DNA from: Morella rubra
Lineage: Eukaryota > Streptophyta > Magnoliopsida > Fagales > Myricaceae
DNA length: 64,000 nucleotides
Direction: 5' to 3'
NCBI GenBank assembly: GCA_003952965.2
Contig: CM025853.1
Coordinates: 32,675,717 to 32,739,716, forward strand
Shown: positions 36,801 to 49,200 of the stretch, piece after piece
How positions within the stretch are numbered: position 1 is the stretch's first letter
Layout: the number at the start of each line of letters is the position of its first letter
Notes under the pieces: model-generated
Databases searched by the model: none
Told to the model about the DNA's origin: nothing
The model's input: only the letters and a program-made list of their open reading frames with translations
Translations under genes and position numbers: made by a program

Positions 36801-37495
36801 TCCTCAAATTGTTTAATTGTGTGCAGGTGTCCTTTCTACTACCACGTGAAGTTTGCGTTTCTTGTTTGGCTTCAACTTCCATCTGCTGATGTGAGTTTAA
36901 GAATATGCTTCTTTGAGTATATGGCAAGTCCTGGGAAGAAACAATAATTTTGTACCTCCTGATCGTGAGATATTTAACTTTAGGCATGGTGTATATACAG
37001 AGGTTGAAATGATTGTTTGCTTTTCACCAGGGAGCGAAGCAATTATACATGAACCACTTACGTCCATTCTTCTTGAGGCATCAAGCTAGAATTGATTATA
37101 TTATGGGTATTGCATATACTGAAATGGTATGTTCTTTCGAATTCCAGCATGTTATGTGCAACTGAGGTGTTTTTGATTGAAGTTGAAAATTTGATTAAGA
37201 GGTTTTCTGGTTCTCCGAATTTGCAGGTTAAACTTGTAAGTGCACATCAAGCAGAAATTCAGTTTGCTAGGAACTTGCTTGTGAAGGCTATGGGTGCAGG
37301 TGAGGACTACTGTAGTTGCCATGCTTTCGGTATTTGATTTTCCTAATTTTGTCGGACTGAAATTGTTTTACTTCTCTTGGACCAGCGCGTCAAATGTTTA
37401 GAGGTGAAGTGAAACCTGATCGACCACAACAGCATCGTGCAATTGAAGGCCCGTTGAGAGCCTCAGATTCCACCAACTCAGATCATGATGATTGA
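33865..37495 (+). CDS. HVA22K: HVA22-like protein k (TB2/DP1/HVA22 family)
   Basis: Membrane protein of the reticulon-like TB2/DP1/HVA22 family, which shapes the endoplasmic reticulum; barley HVA22 is ABA-induced. Eight exons join in frame: 33865-33897, 34497-34555, 34850-34947, 35687-35738, 36827-36890, 37031-37126, 37227-37299 and 37386-37495, giving 194 residues. The sequence follows the plant k-type closely: MALLGSNITNEVGLRLLLCP at the start, then CCSVGIALPVYSTFKAIESKD, IYWAAYGSFSIVEVFSDKLLSW, YYHVKFAFLVWLQLPSADGA and RPFFLRHQARID. The hydrophobic stretches around residues 20-45 and 65-105 would form the hairpin membrane segments. The C-terminal tail is short and acidic (SDHDD). The last exon and stop codon are part of a tandem duplication. 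The neighbour GBF1-like gene is convergent. Confidence 0.93.
36604..36660. mobile_element. Minimal retroposon scar: poly(A) tail with 16-bp target duplication
   Basis: AGTGCATGTGAACTGA occurs at 36604-36619 and again exactly at 36645-36660. Between them lie only 25 bases, a few bases followed by a run of A. Perfect direct repeats around an A-tailed insert are the signature of LINE-type target-primed insertion. Here almost nothing but the tail was inserted. It sits in the HVA22-like intron between exons 4 and 5. Confidence 0.7.
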
Positions 37496-37599
37496 TGCTT
37501 TCATTCTTGTACATAGGCATAATTCACATCCCGTTAAGAGCCTCAGATACCAATGCAGATCATGATGATTGATGCTTTCCTTGTACATAGGCATAATTG
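37450..37599. repeat. Tandem duplication covering the HVA22-like stop codon
   Basis: Copy 1 (37450-37529) spans the last coding residues, the stop and the start of the 3' region; copy 2 (37530-37599) repeats it with small deletions. Shared blocks are CCCGTT(G/A)AGAGCCTCAGAT, GATCATGATGATTGATGCTTTC and TTGTACATAGGCATAATT. Copy 2 still reads PLRASDTNADHDD and a stop in one frame. Confidence 0.92.
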
Positions 37600-38633
37600 T
37601 GAATTCTTTTTCCTCGCCGCTGTGGCAGTTATATTTTCAACCAACCAAAAGAAGTGTCTTATTGATGTGTGGTATAATATCAAAATATAGAAAGCTGGCA
37701 TCCCTCTTTTACAGATGAAGGTTTTGCATCTGCGCTAAACGGTTGGCAACGTTAAAGATGTTTTTGGCTGTATCCTTTCATGGAATGGGTGCGAAAACAT
37801 AAGGCTTGTATGTTGCTTTAGTGTTAACATACCCTCTTGAGAACTTCTATCGAGTATTACGTTTTCTTTACACCCCTGTGATAGCACATTCTTTGTCGGT
37901 TGGTCTGTAGTTCAAACATTTGATAAAACAGTCGACGTAGTTTCCAGCAGGTCATATCACATCTTCGACGTCGTTTGAAGTTGCAGATCCGGTTCTTCCC
38001 CCAAGTCCAACCAAAAAAAAATTCGGGAATATTTGAGCGCTGGACAACCATCAATTTTGTTGCCCATTTACGGGGAATTCGTCGGAGAGTTTATGTCTGA
38101 AAGCGTGTTGAGTTCAATGTTTGCCAAAGAAACGACTAATTTGCTCTTTTAAGGAATATCGGAGTTCTAGCAAAAATACCTCCTCAATAACAGGAAATCG
38201 AGATGATTTAAGTTCGACTTCTTTTCACCTTGTTTTTGGTGTTCGACGATAGGGCTGCCATAGCAGACAAATGTTACATTGATAAGTATAAACCATACAA
38301 ATACAGCAGAAAGATTGCTCTCCATGCCTAATGAGCAACTAAACTGGAAGCCTCTACAATATCAGTTGTGATTGCTCTCCAAGCCTGAACGGTTGCCGAA
38401 GTATTCTCCTTATGATCTTGCTCCACAAGTGTCAATACAACACGGACGGGTTCATCCATTTCCCAAGTCAGGTAAAATTCAAAAAACGTTACCATTACAA
38501 AAGGTTAAGACTATAGATTAGCAGTAAAAATAAACGTTATATTTTCAACCAGAGCCAAGGTCATTACTTCCCGGAGTAGTGACTTGAATTAATTTCTGTT
38601 TTGACAACAGAGTCTTGTGTCATGGGAGGATTT

Positions 38634-41590
38634 CTAACTGCTGCCATCACCACCATTCGTCTTAACAACTGACATGGGGGTGTTCTGTTCTAGGTTAGCG
38701 ACTGCCTCTGGTCCACAAATCTGTGTCAATTCTTCCTGTTACAGAAGCAAAAATTGTCAAAACTTCTCCATCAGGCTGGTGAAGATCTTCCCCCCTCAAT
38801 CAAGGAAACTTTAAAAAACAATTATAAGGAATACAGTGCAAGATTAAACCTTGATGGAACCATTTTCGGAGGTAAGCTTTTCGCATTCCTCGGAAAGCCT
38901 CGCCAGCTCTTCTCTGAGGGTGCGGTTCTCATTACTCAAATTTTCTACCCTTGCTTGTAGCTCTTCACACTCCGCCTGGTTTAGACAAGAAATGCAAAGA
39001 TTGACTAAACATAAACAAAATCAACCAAGTACTTCAGCATTCTGAAAAAATTGTATAATCCCCCCCCCCCCCCCCCCCCAAACACACACACACAAGACTT
39101 CAACCACGTGAAAACTTCCCGTAATCAGTGGAAAGTCCGAGCTATTTATCCCTTTGCTATGTCAAGGGCCATAAAAGTCAATCATGAAAATTATGTTTCC
39201 TCGGCTTCGTATCATTCTTCAACTTCATAAATAAATGGAGAACACATGTAGTTACTTGCTAAAAGGTATCAAAACCATTTCAACTTGTGACAGAGCAAAA
39301 AATTGGAGGCATTAAACAGGCATTCTAGAACATGCCTGAGCTAATGGGACATAGGATTCGTGCCATTGCAATACTGTTAAACAGGTACGCAGTGGCTTCC
39401 AATAAGTGGCAGAAAGTACATCTGTACCTGTTTGCGCAATCTTGACCTCCTAGCTGACTCCCTATTAGATTGCTTCCTCTTCTGTCTTTTCAGTTCCCGT
39501 TCATCCTATCCACATCAAGAGCTAGAATTCAATAAAATTGAATTCACAAAAAGGTAAATTGGTGTTATGTTAGGATAAATGGTAACTTCTATAATATTCC
39601 CAAAGACAAGTTATGGAATTAGCACATATGCAAGTCAATCACCATGAACTTAAAGTCAATAGCCTCTCCATGAGAAAGCCTATCGAGTTGTCAATTCAAA
39701 GCCAACATAGACAATATGAACACGTAAGCTATAATATTGAAACTGCTGGAGTGCCATAGCTGTGCATGCGCACATTTGCACAAGTGTACGAGGCAATAAA
39801 AGGAAAGCAGAACTTCAAACGGGCATCATCGTTGTCAGATACTTTGTGCATAAGAAATTGGAAGGCAAAACAGGTGCAAAGAGAGGACTAAATAAAACCT
39901 CTTCAAGGCTCATACCTGCATCCACTGCTCAGGCAATACGCCTTCACAGCCAATCATTGTTGGAGGAGCAAGCGCTGATGAGGCACCAGATGGATTTGGT
40001 CTCCCTTTTGCAGCTCCAGCACCACCAGAGGATGCATTCCACAAGTCCATTCCAATATTTAAATTAGTTGCAGGCATAGAGACCACAGGCTTCCCAGGAA
40101 CTGAGTTATTCTGGGCATTGGCTCCTGTAGGAGTAATAGTGAGTATAAAATTATGAAAGCCAAAGGAACGTGGGCAGGGACAATTTAGGTTGAAGATGAA
40201 AAATATACCATCTGCCAGCATCTGATGAAAGCTTCCCTTCTTGCTTGCAGAAAAATCCTACACAATTGCGCATGCGGTCATCGGTCATCAGAAAGACAAT
40301 ACATCATATCAATAGGCCAGCAAAACACAGATATTTGAAACTCCAAGATATGAATATCTGAATAACAAGTTCAGAGGTATGCGTAAACCAGCAAAACTGG
40401 ACAAGTGAGAAAGCACACCTAATGTTGATATGGAGTACCTGTTGATCATTATTCTCATCACTCCCATCTGATGAATCCTCACTACCGCTTTCAGCACTGT
40501 AAATCCGAGGGGAGGGGAAAGAGGGGAAGAAGCGAATTTCTGATTAGCAAGTAGTAGTGACAGCAAAACTCTTGGTCAAAGCCCAACGTTGAGGAAAAGA
40601 AGTCAGACAAAGATTCAAAGCTAAACTTTAAGTTGCTGCACCTTTGTGAAGCTACATCATTTCCTGAACCTGAAGCTGCCTTCACACTCTCTCCAGCCTT
40701 AACCGAAATTCCAGAAGTTCCCTTGGATTTCTTAGCTGAAGCTCTCTCCTTTGTGTCAGAGCCCTTCCCTTCTGATTCTGCGTTGGCCTGTACTGGGTTT
40801 GGGGTCTACAAAAGTAAAAAATTGAACAAAGTAAGATGGCCAGTTCAAAACTTTTAACCACTAGAGTGGATGACAGTTGCATTCGTAGGCACATGTGCTT
40901 GTATCTTTAAACCAAAATACTCATCATCTAAGGAAGCCCAATCTAAAATGAAAGTGACAGAACATTAGGATCACCATGGTCATATTTGGATGAGCGTAAA
41001 CTCCCCCCGGAGGATATAAAGCTGGGTATGGAACTGGGGTTCCATATGGTGGCATCAAATGGTGCTGAAAATTTGCCCACAGAAAAGCAAATAAGAACCT
41101 TCTGTACCGCAAAGAAGTTATGCTTCTACATGATCCAAAAAGTGGAGATATTCACCTGGCTTCCCCACAGATATGGGTGGGGAGTTGGAGAAGCAACAGT
41201 TGAGGCAAAAAATGGAGGTGGAGTAGCTCCAGGACCATAATAAGCCTAAACAAGAAGCTGATTTATAAGCTACAAAAAGTGATCATCTGTATACTCAAAG
41301 CAATCTTGATGAATAATAAAAGAGAAAACTGCCACAAAAAATTAGAAAGACTAAACATATTTCCATTGTGAACCTGCATAGAGCTTGACCAATCAGGATA
41401 AGAAGGTGTTGTTGGTATTTCCTGTAAATACAAATGTTTATAGTTTAAAACAAAAAACAAACTACCAAAAACGAAGGAGAAAGAGAAGAAATAAGGAGGG
41501 AGGGAGGGGGTAGAAGGAGAATCGGGATACCTGAGATGAAGAAGCTGGTTTGGAAGGCTTTGCAGGTGTGCCCTCTTCCCCGGTCCCCAT
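38634..41590 (-). CDS. GBF1: G-box-binding bZIP factor, GBF1-like
   Basis: Group G bZIP transcription factor binding CACGTG G-boxes. Eleven coding exons join in frame: 41590-41531, 41421-41374, 41245-41156, 41064-40975, 40805-40642, 40496-40439, 40257-40209, 40124-39916, 39505-39428, 38975-38850 and 38735-38634, giving 357 residues. The N-terminal MFMR region has the diagnostic wording: MGTGEEGTPAKPSKPASSSQ, TPSYPDWSSSMQAYYG, PHPYLWGSQHHLMPPYGTPV and YPPGGVYAHPNM. A Ser/Lys-rich middle follows, then FHQMLADGANAQ. The basic region is in exon 9 (NRESARRSRLRKQ, residues 270-282). The zipper has leucines at 288, 295, 302, 309 and 316, five perfect heptads. Wording and neighbours both fit Arabidopsis GBF1 (At4g36730). 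A 5' leader intron of about 1.5 kb is likely. Confidence 0.95.
39061..39094. repeat. Poly(C) run followed by (CA)n
   Basis: About 19 consecutive C bases, then ACACAC repeats, within the GBF1-like intron between exons 9 and 10. Long C runs are uncommon in plant introns and prone to slippage in sequencing. Confidence 0.85.
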
Positions 41591-41618
41591 TGAAATTTTT
41601 CCCCTTAAAGCTCTGCAA

Positions 41619-43300
41619 TCTGTAAGTAGTTTACTTGTATCCTCAGGAATATATATGAAGAACCTGAAAAAACCATTTGAATGACCATTTATGTGATAAT
41701 GTGAGAAGATATTATGATTTGAAAGATGAGGAATATACTTACCATTTGTATTGTATTTAATTAAACAAAAGCGATTAATCTAGATTCACAAGAAAATGCA
41801 AAGCTGTAAAACCTAAGGCTGTCTCTATACTTAAAAATGAAGTAAACTCCCCTCCATGAATCTGGGCTTTTTTGCATCAAATTCTAGCTGCTTGCATCTG
41901 TCACATTCCCCTCAGTAGTCCATTCTATAGTTGATGCACGTTCCCTCATCCAACTTCAGAACCCTCCCAGAATGACAGTCAGTCATGGCACAAAGATTCC
42001 TCAAAATCTTGACAGGCGCCCAAACAATGCAGTACCATTCCTATGGACCACAGTATTCCTTTCCTCAGGAGCAGTTTGCACCATTGTGTGTGGCTCTCAG
42101 TCGCCCATACATATAACCGGTTAATGTCTAACCCTTGTCAGCGTAGATTACAGATACTAGTCCACTGATATGCTCCGCAGCAATCCCACAAAAGGAAAGA
42201 TCAGCAGATGAAATACTTGATTCAGCTTATGCCAGGATTGGATAAAGCCAAAACATTTTACCCAAGTAAAAGGACTGTAAATAAACTGAGCACTTTCCAA
42301 ACTGTTTGCCTATCCATTGTCATATGAGGCAATTTGTTTGCCCTAAACTACATGCACTGATAAGTGTTTCCCGTCCATAAACATCCAAACTTCTGTCGAC
42401 TGGGTCGGGTACTATCAACTCGAAGTACTAATTGAACTAATCCTAAATATATTATAACTTAAAGATTCACCCCCTACAGGTTCCTCCATAGATTTTGGCC
42501 GGCAATCATTACACATCAACTCTAAAACCCATCTTTTACCTGTATACCACTCTGAAACTAACAACCGCCACTACTTCAAAAAAATAAATCTAAAAAATAA
42601 AGCACAAATCTCACCAAATTCTTCCGAATTATACTTCATAACCCTCAGCTAGACACCGGTGGATATATTTCTCCCGCATGCTACTCTGTTAACCATCAGC
42701 CATGAAAAAGAAAATCACAAAGTTAACAAGGACAACCTAAGTAGCCTAAATGTTATCCATGGCCACACATACTCGTATTCTCCGCTTATACAGGTTAGCA
42801 AGCGTAACTAATTCCGAAACTAGTACCAGAGATTCCGAAATTATTTTACAATTTCAAATCGTTAGAAAAAACTCAAAATTCAAATCTAGCCGAAATGTTG
42901 TCCCAGAATTAGTCGACGATTTCCACTTCTTAGAAAGCGCAAAATTCAAATCTAATCAGATGAGAGATGCATGAATTATCATTATCAGCGCTAACAAATT
43001 CAAAATCTTGAATCGAAACCGCAGCAAATAAATTTGAGATCCCGAGCCGAATTCCGAGAAAAAAGAAAGAAAGAAAGCTATGGCGAAGAATTAGACTCAA
43101 GCATTGCCAGCAACCAACACGTAGGCGAAATAAGAGAAAGCGAGGGACTAACCTGCTCTCTGGGCTGTTCAGAGGGTGAGGTGGAAGTCCAAGTGGGATG
43201 CACACCCTTTCTTGTATATGCTTTCCTTTTTTTCCTTTTCTTAAATTTCCAAAATCAACGGCTGAGAATTTTAGGGTTGAGAAAGTGAGAAGGCAATTTG
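41619..43300 (-). promoter_or_regulatory. 5' leader intron and first exon of the GBF1-like gene
   Basis: On the minus strand, GAGAGCAG|GTTAGT at 43153/43152 is a good donor and CTTACAG at about 41620 a good acceptor just upstream of the ATG exon. A non-coding first exon (about 43154-43300) and a leader intron of about 1.5 kb are therefore likely. No protein-like exon was found inside the intron. Confidence 0.55.
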
Positions 43301-43678
43301 TGCGGCCCAAAATAGGCGTGGAGGAGGACTCCCTTTTGGTCTTTCAGTATCTCCTCGTCCCTCTAGTTTACCACCTCTGAAGCCGCCGCTGTTGTTGGTG
43401 GTGTTATGGCCGTGAAATATGTACGTGCGTGTATGTAAAACGATGCAGTGTGGGGGTGGATCCAGTGTGGCGGAGTCCTATAGGAGGAGGGAATAGACTC
43501 TAGAGGAGGAAGGCCCGGTTAGGGTTTGGGGAGGGCGACACGTGATAGGGGAAGAGGATTCCAGCTGTCCACGTTTTAGTGACTGTGACCAAGCAGCAAC
43601 GCACGACGATTCATCGTGACTGACAACTAATGGATAATCTTAAATATTGGTGCATTTTAACGATGCCGGAAGCTCGAA

Positions 43679-45389
43679 ATGGAAATGGACCCTCTGCAGT
43701 GCTTCTCCTCCGGTTTTGCTCCAGTTCTCTTCACCAGACAGCGATTCGGAAGCCCCGTCAGGTGAGACCCAATCGGAAGGCTTATCTCTTCATTTAAGTC
43801 GGGAGTTTTGACTTTTTGAGCACATCGTGAATTTTCGCGCTTTGATTTTTATTATTTGAGATAAAATAAAACTCCTCCAAATCTGATGAGACGGAAGAAT
43901 AAAGCCGACGAACATTTGTCAACGAAATATTATTTGAATGTAGTGGTGATTAAACTTTGACTGTCACAGTAGATACTCTTTTTTCGTATCATAATTGCGG
44001 AAAAATATTTATGTGATTATTATGAATTCTCCGAAAAAATAGGATTATTCTATAATCCATTGTGAGATAGCAATCAGGTGGGACCCAATCGGAAGGCTTA
44101 TCTCTTCATTTAAGTCGGGAGTTTTGACTTTTTGAGCACATCGTGAAATTTCGCGCTTTGATTTTTATTATTTGAGATAAAATAAAATTCCTCCAAATCT
44201 GATGAGACGGAAGAATAAAGCCGACGAACATTTGTCAACGAAATATTATTTGAATGTAGTGGTGATTAAACTTTGACTGTCACAGTAGCTTTAATTTATC
44301 CTTTTTTTATATTTATACTCTTTTTTCTAATTGAATTTTTGTATCATAATTGCGGAAAAATATTTATGTGATTATTATGAATTCTCCGAAAAAATAGGAT
44401 TATTCTATAATCCATTGTGAGATAGCAATCAGGTGGGACCCAATCGGAAGGCTTATCTCTTCATTTAAGTCGGGAGTTTTGACTTTTTGAGCACATCGTG
44501 AAATTTCGCGCTTTGATTTTTATTATTTGAGATAAAATAAAATTCCTCCAAATCTGATGAGACGGAAGAATAAAGCCGACGAACATTTGTCAACGAAATA
44601 TTATTTAAATGTAGTGGTGATTAAACTTTGACTGTCACAGTAGCTTTAATTTATCCTTTTTTTATATTTATACTCTTTTTTCTAATTGAATTTTTGTGTC
44701 ATAATTGCGGAAAAATATTTATGTGATTATTATGAATTCTCCGAAAAAATAGGATTATTCTATAATTCATTGTGAGATAGCAACCACGCACCCCTTATTG
44801 ACTTATTCGTACCTGATAATGGCACCGGGAAAATGTAAAGCAGATTGGAAGTGAATGGAGGGTGGAAAAGCTTAGAGGGGAAAAAGAAGAAAGGAAAACT
44901 GGAGGGTGGAAAAAGACTGGAAAAGAGGCTAGTCTGTTCCCCTAAAGTCCAACCACGCCCACAGAACCAAGCTAATTCTTAGCAAATTGTTTCCTATTTA
45001 CGCCAAATTGCCTTCGAATCTCGCCAAGGTATGTCCCAGGGCCCTTCAATTCATAGCAGGATTGACACCAATATAATGCCACTGGACATCATGTATGTCA
45101 TTTCCATACCATGGTGCTTGCAAGTTTTTAGCTCTGTGCTCACGTTATGCGCAACCAAAAGGGGCATTGCATAAGATCCTCAAGAGGTTCAAGTGCTATA
45201 CTTTCTAAAGTTTATCTGGACAGAGACTCGATCCTGGGTAATTTGGTATTCAACCAACATGCTCACAAGAAGGTTCGTCAATTTTTCCAAATTATCTTAC
45301 TTTGTTCTCTAAAGGAACTAGCAAATGCACCGAGACTCACAAGCAAACCAGAACCACTTGATTTGGCTGACTCATATCACATGGCTTAA
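43679..45389 (+). other. Possible uncharacterised gene fragment around a tandem repeat
   Basis: An open segment at 43679-43760 ends in a good donor (GTCAG|GTGAGA). It could be spliced to a candidate exon 44990-45028 (after TTCTTAG, before GTATGT) and to an open frame ending at 45389. One joined reading gives about 120 residues starting MEMDPLQCFSSGF. It does not resemble a family I know, and other frames are possible. It starts about 0.4 kb from the GBF1-like gene, in divergent orientation. It may be a real small gene, a non-coding transcript, or chance. Confidence 0.22.
43761..44783. repeat. Tandem repeat, three copies, 355-bp unit
   Basis: Copies start with GGTG(A/G)GACCCAATCGGAAGG at 43761, 44077 and 44432 and end GAGATAGCAA. 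Copies 2 and 3 differ at only a few bases. Copy 1 lacks 39 bp of an AT-rich part, giving a 316-bp spacing. The unit has no long open frame. High identity implies a recent amplification. Confidence 0.95.
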
Positions 45390-46228
45390 CGAGAGTCGTC
45401 CAAGGCAAAGGAGCTAGCTAATTACCTAACAAAAAGTGGAGCTAACCAGCACAATGATGTTAAAGAAATTTGAAAGGGTGCTTCAAGAATGTCAAGAATA
45501 TGCAGCTACATTTGCCTTAATGGACTTCAATGATTCCGCAACACGATCAACCGTAAATCCATCAGAAACATCATATGGACGGTAACATGAAACAGTGTAG
45601 GACAGATATTTCCCATAAGACACCTAATCAAACCCAAAGTCTTTGCTTAATAAATGGTGGAAGTTGTCAGCTAGTGCCAAACAAGAAATACATCAACAAA
45701 TGGGTAACGTAATCTTCTGGTAGTGTCAAAATCCCCACAAGAATAATCTATCCTGTTTCCGTTCAGGATGGAGTAGTTTAAGGATTTTTAGAAGCAGCTA
45801 CCGTCATGCATATTGGGCCATTGAGCAAAAATCATTGACACTTTTATGCAGCATAGATATGCTCACCGTCTGTAGATTTGGAATATCTAGTTTGGAATAT
45901 ACTAGGGAATGATATCATCCTACCGTGGAGCCAAACTAAGTACAATTTTTCAGGGTAAGAAAGGTGGCCGTCAATCAGGAGAAAAAGAGTACTATTCAAA
46001 ATCTTTATATTACTTATACTGTTTGCTTTACTTTCTATTTCTGTTTGTATCCCGAGTCCTGTACAATCGACCAAAATGGTAGCTCAGTTGAGAGCTGTAA
46101 GGCTTTTAAGGTATTAATACCTAACAGAAAGATATACTCAACCATGTACATCCATTCCCAGCCCTGAGCCCAGGCTATGAGGTCCTTCGTTCTAACCAAC
46201 CCCAAAACAAGATTCTAGTGCTAGTCAG
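44784..46228. other. Spacer between tandem repeat and kinase gene
   Basis: Contains the candidate exons described in the uncharacterised-fragment entry and the 3' flank of the kinase gene. A tRNA-like phrase, TAGCTCAGTTGAGAGC, near 46080 lacks a matching 3' half and is not called a gene. Nothing else stands out. Confidence 0.5.
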
Positions 46229-49200
46229 TCATTCAGGCACGCAACCTACAAAGCAAGATAAAAGGCGAGGTGACCAACCCTTACGCTTTCTGCCCTTATC
46301 TTCATACTTATTCATTGAATGGCCAGTGCTTGCAGTCTTGGTGCTCATGGGATCTTCAATCTCAAACACCTTGGGAGGCTTCGTCAGCACTGAGCAAAAG
46401 TTGTGTAGGAAGCCTGTAATTTCCATGAATTCTGGTCGGCATTTTGGGTCTTCTGCCCAACAGGACTCCAAGAAGGGAACAAGATCCTTTGGAAGGTCCT
46501 GAATGCTAGGCCGTTCATTCTGAAACAGTGGCATTCAATCAAATATCATAATAGCACTCAAAGAACCATCAAAGATTTGCTGCATCAATGAAAAATAGAT
46601 GATTCTAAAACATTTTTTTTTGTCGTCACTCTTGGTCACTTGTGGTGGGACCTTCCGGGGGGAGAGAGAGGGGGCGTAGTCACCAAGTCACAAGGAATTC
46701 CACTGTAAAATTTGAGGAGTTCTGCAGAAATTTAAGAAAGAAATGGCATTTTGTGAGGGAAAATTTTATGACATACTTTTGCTGTAGCAAATGCTACCAT
46801 TAAGTTATTCCTTCCCTTGAATGGAGTATTGTTCGTGAGCAACTCCCAGAGAACTATTGAAAAGCTGTAGACATCCACCTTGTGATCATAGTGTTTCTTT
46901 GCTCCATTTGGAAGAGGGTCTAGGCTGAATAACTGACTCAGAAAAACAGAAATTGATTAGACAATAGGACATTTTGTGGCAATAAATATTGCAGAACCAG
47001 GGGCAAAATAAAAAGCACCTCAGGAGCCATCCATCGATAAGTACCAGCCTCAGTTGTCATTTCACCTGATATTTCCTCTCTAGCTAGCCCAAAATCAGCC
47101 AACTTAATTCGTCTTTTGTCTCCAGTGAGAAGTAGATTGCCTAGGATAAACATAAAGAGTTCGTGTGAGAAGTAAATTTCCTGTAATGAACAATATTCTA
47201 CCATTTTGTCAATAGCCCAAGGATTAGAATTGAGGAGGTCAAGCATAAGGTAACATACGACAGCTAATAAATCGACAAGATAAACAGAATGAAGCTACAA
47301 TTATGCCCTGTAGATGTTGAAAATCAGCAATGGTAACATCCTCAAGTGTATTAATTGATAAGCTAATGACATGGTACAAAGACCTGCTTATTCACAAATT
47401 TGCAACTAGTTTCACTCAGGCTTACAAGATAACAACAGAAGAGCTTCATTAAATCTTAAAGTATATCTTGTTTCAATTAAGAGAAACGCTAACGAGACTG
47501 CTTCTCATTAAAATGCACCAAAACTGTTTAAAAAGAAGAATATAAATTACTGGGCTTCAGATCACGGTGAATGATGCTATTTGCGTGCAGGTATTCCATC
47601 GCTTGTGAGATATCCAGCGCAAAACTTAGAGAAAGCTTCAGATCAAGAGCGTTTGGACGGATGCTAAGCAAGTGCTTTTGAAGAGTACCACCTCTCATAA
47701 GCTCAGTGATTATTACCATAGATGGTTCCACGGAGGCCCCTATAAACTTTTGAACCAAAGCAGCTTATATCAGGACCTAAATTATGTGCATGGGCATAAA
47801 CACAAATCATGTCAGGTGTCAAATCTAGGAGAATTAATGGGACTTCAATATGGTGGAAATGAGTAAAGAAAGTGTAGGTACTCCTCGTTAAAAGGAGAAG
47901 AAGCACATTATTATACAAATCATGAAGCTGAGAAAGCAAATACATCTTTTCTTGAGGTTACTACTGGTTTATGTCTCAACATATTTTAAAGACACGAATG
48001 AGCATGTACATTCCAGGATCCCACCTCTGTCAACTTTACATTCTGGAACAAGTGTGAATATGCTTTGCTTCATGATCAACCCAACTAAGCCTCGACCGGA
48101 ATTAATTAAAGTTGTATACATTTACCCAAAAGCCGTGGTATATCCATGCACATGAGTAATGTAGACATTACTGGTCAGACATTAAATTGCAACTGCTGTA
48201 TCTACACCGTATCGAATACTCAATAAGGAAACCTACAATACCATTATAGTGATGAGCCACTTTTTGACAACACGAGCAAATGGGCTCTACAAGGGGTTTC
48301 AGGTTATGGTCCAATGATCCAATTTTTTAGATACAGATCTAACACGAAAGTGGATACAAAATGGTCAAGCACACACAATAAATTTTGACAGCTTTCATGC
48401 TATCTGAATAAAAGATTTTGAGTTTCTGTACTGAGAAATGAGGGTGTGACAATCTGGAAATCTAGGGAACAGTATTAGGTACCCGATTACTTTATAAACC
48501 ATTAAAGTCCAACCAACTTCAAAAAAAAAAAAAAACCTAAAAAAGGAAATGCATGTTATGTATATAGAAGCGAATAAAGTAGGTACCTTGACAATATTTT
48601 CATGTTGCACCCTTGATAGCAGTGTAACCTCTCTTTGAAATTCTTCCTTATGCTCAAGACATACATCTGATGTTCTGTTTGGCTGTATGACCTTTATGGC
48701 CACCGCCTTCGATTCAAACCTAAATTCAAACAACATATTACTACGATACACGTATTTGTAACTCGCAGTTGCAGCATGGACCAACAGTGACTATTTGACG
48801 AGAACCCAACAGAACATACACAAGAACAATCCAAACATATATTTCAACAGCCTAAAAGAAAAAGATATGTGACAAACTAGAACCTATCTAGCATTCGTAA
48901 GTGCGTTACAACAAACATGTGACAACTTTTTTTTTCTTGGAACAAACAGCAGTGCAGGTAGAACTTACAACAAATATGTTACAACTTATTACTAGGTTTC
49001 AGCACATAATTTAGCGGAAGAAAAAAGAAACAGTCACAAAGGCCCATCTTATGGACTGCCTCATGTTCTTAACGCAGCAGTGCAATGCCACAAATGGCAA
49101 AATTATGTTTTGAGAGATGTCCAGAGTAATAGCATCTGTTTAGACTATAGTAACTGAACTTAAAAAAAGGAAAACAACCAACTTCACGATCAGCTATAGA

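Noticed and set aside
46076-46200. tRNA-like phrase TAGCTCAGTTGAGAGC with a possible TTT anticodon loop
   Set aside because: The anticodon stem does not close, the T-arm is not convincing and no acceptor stem pairs; at best a degenerate fragment.
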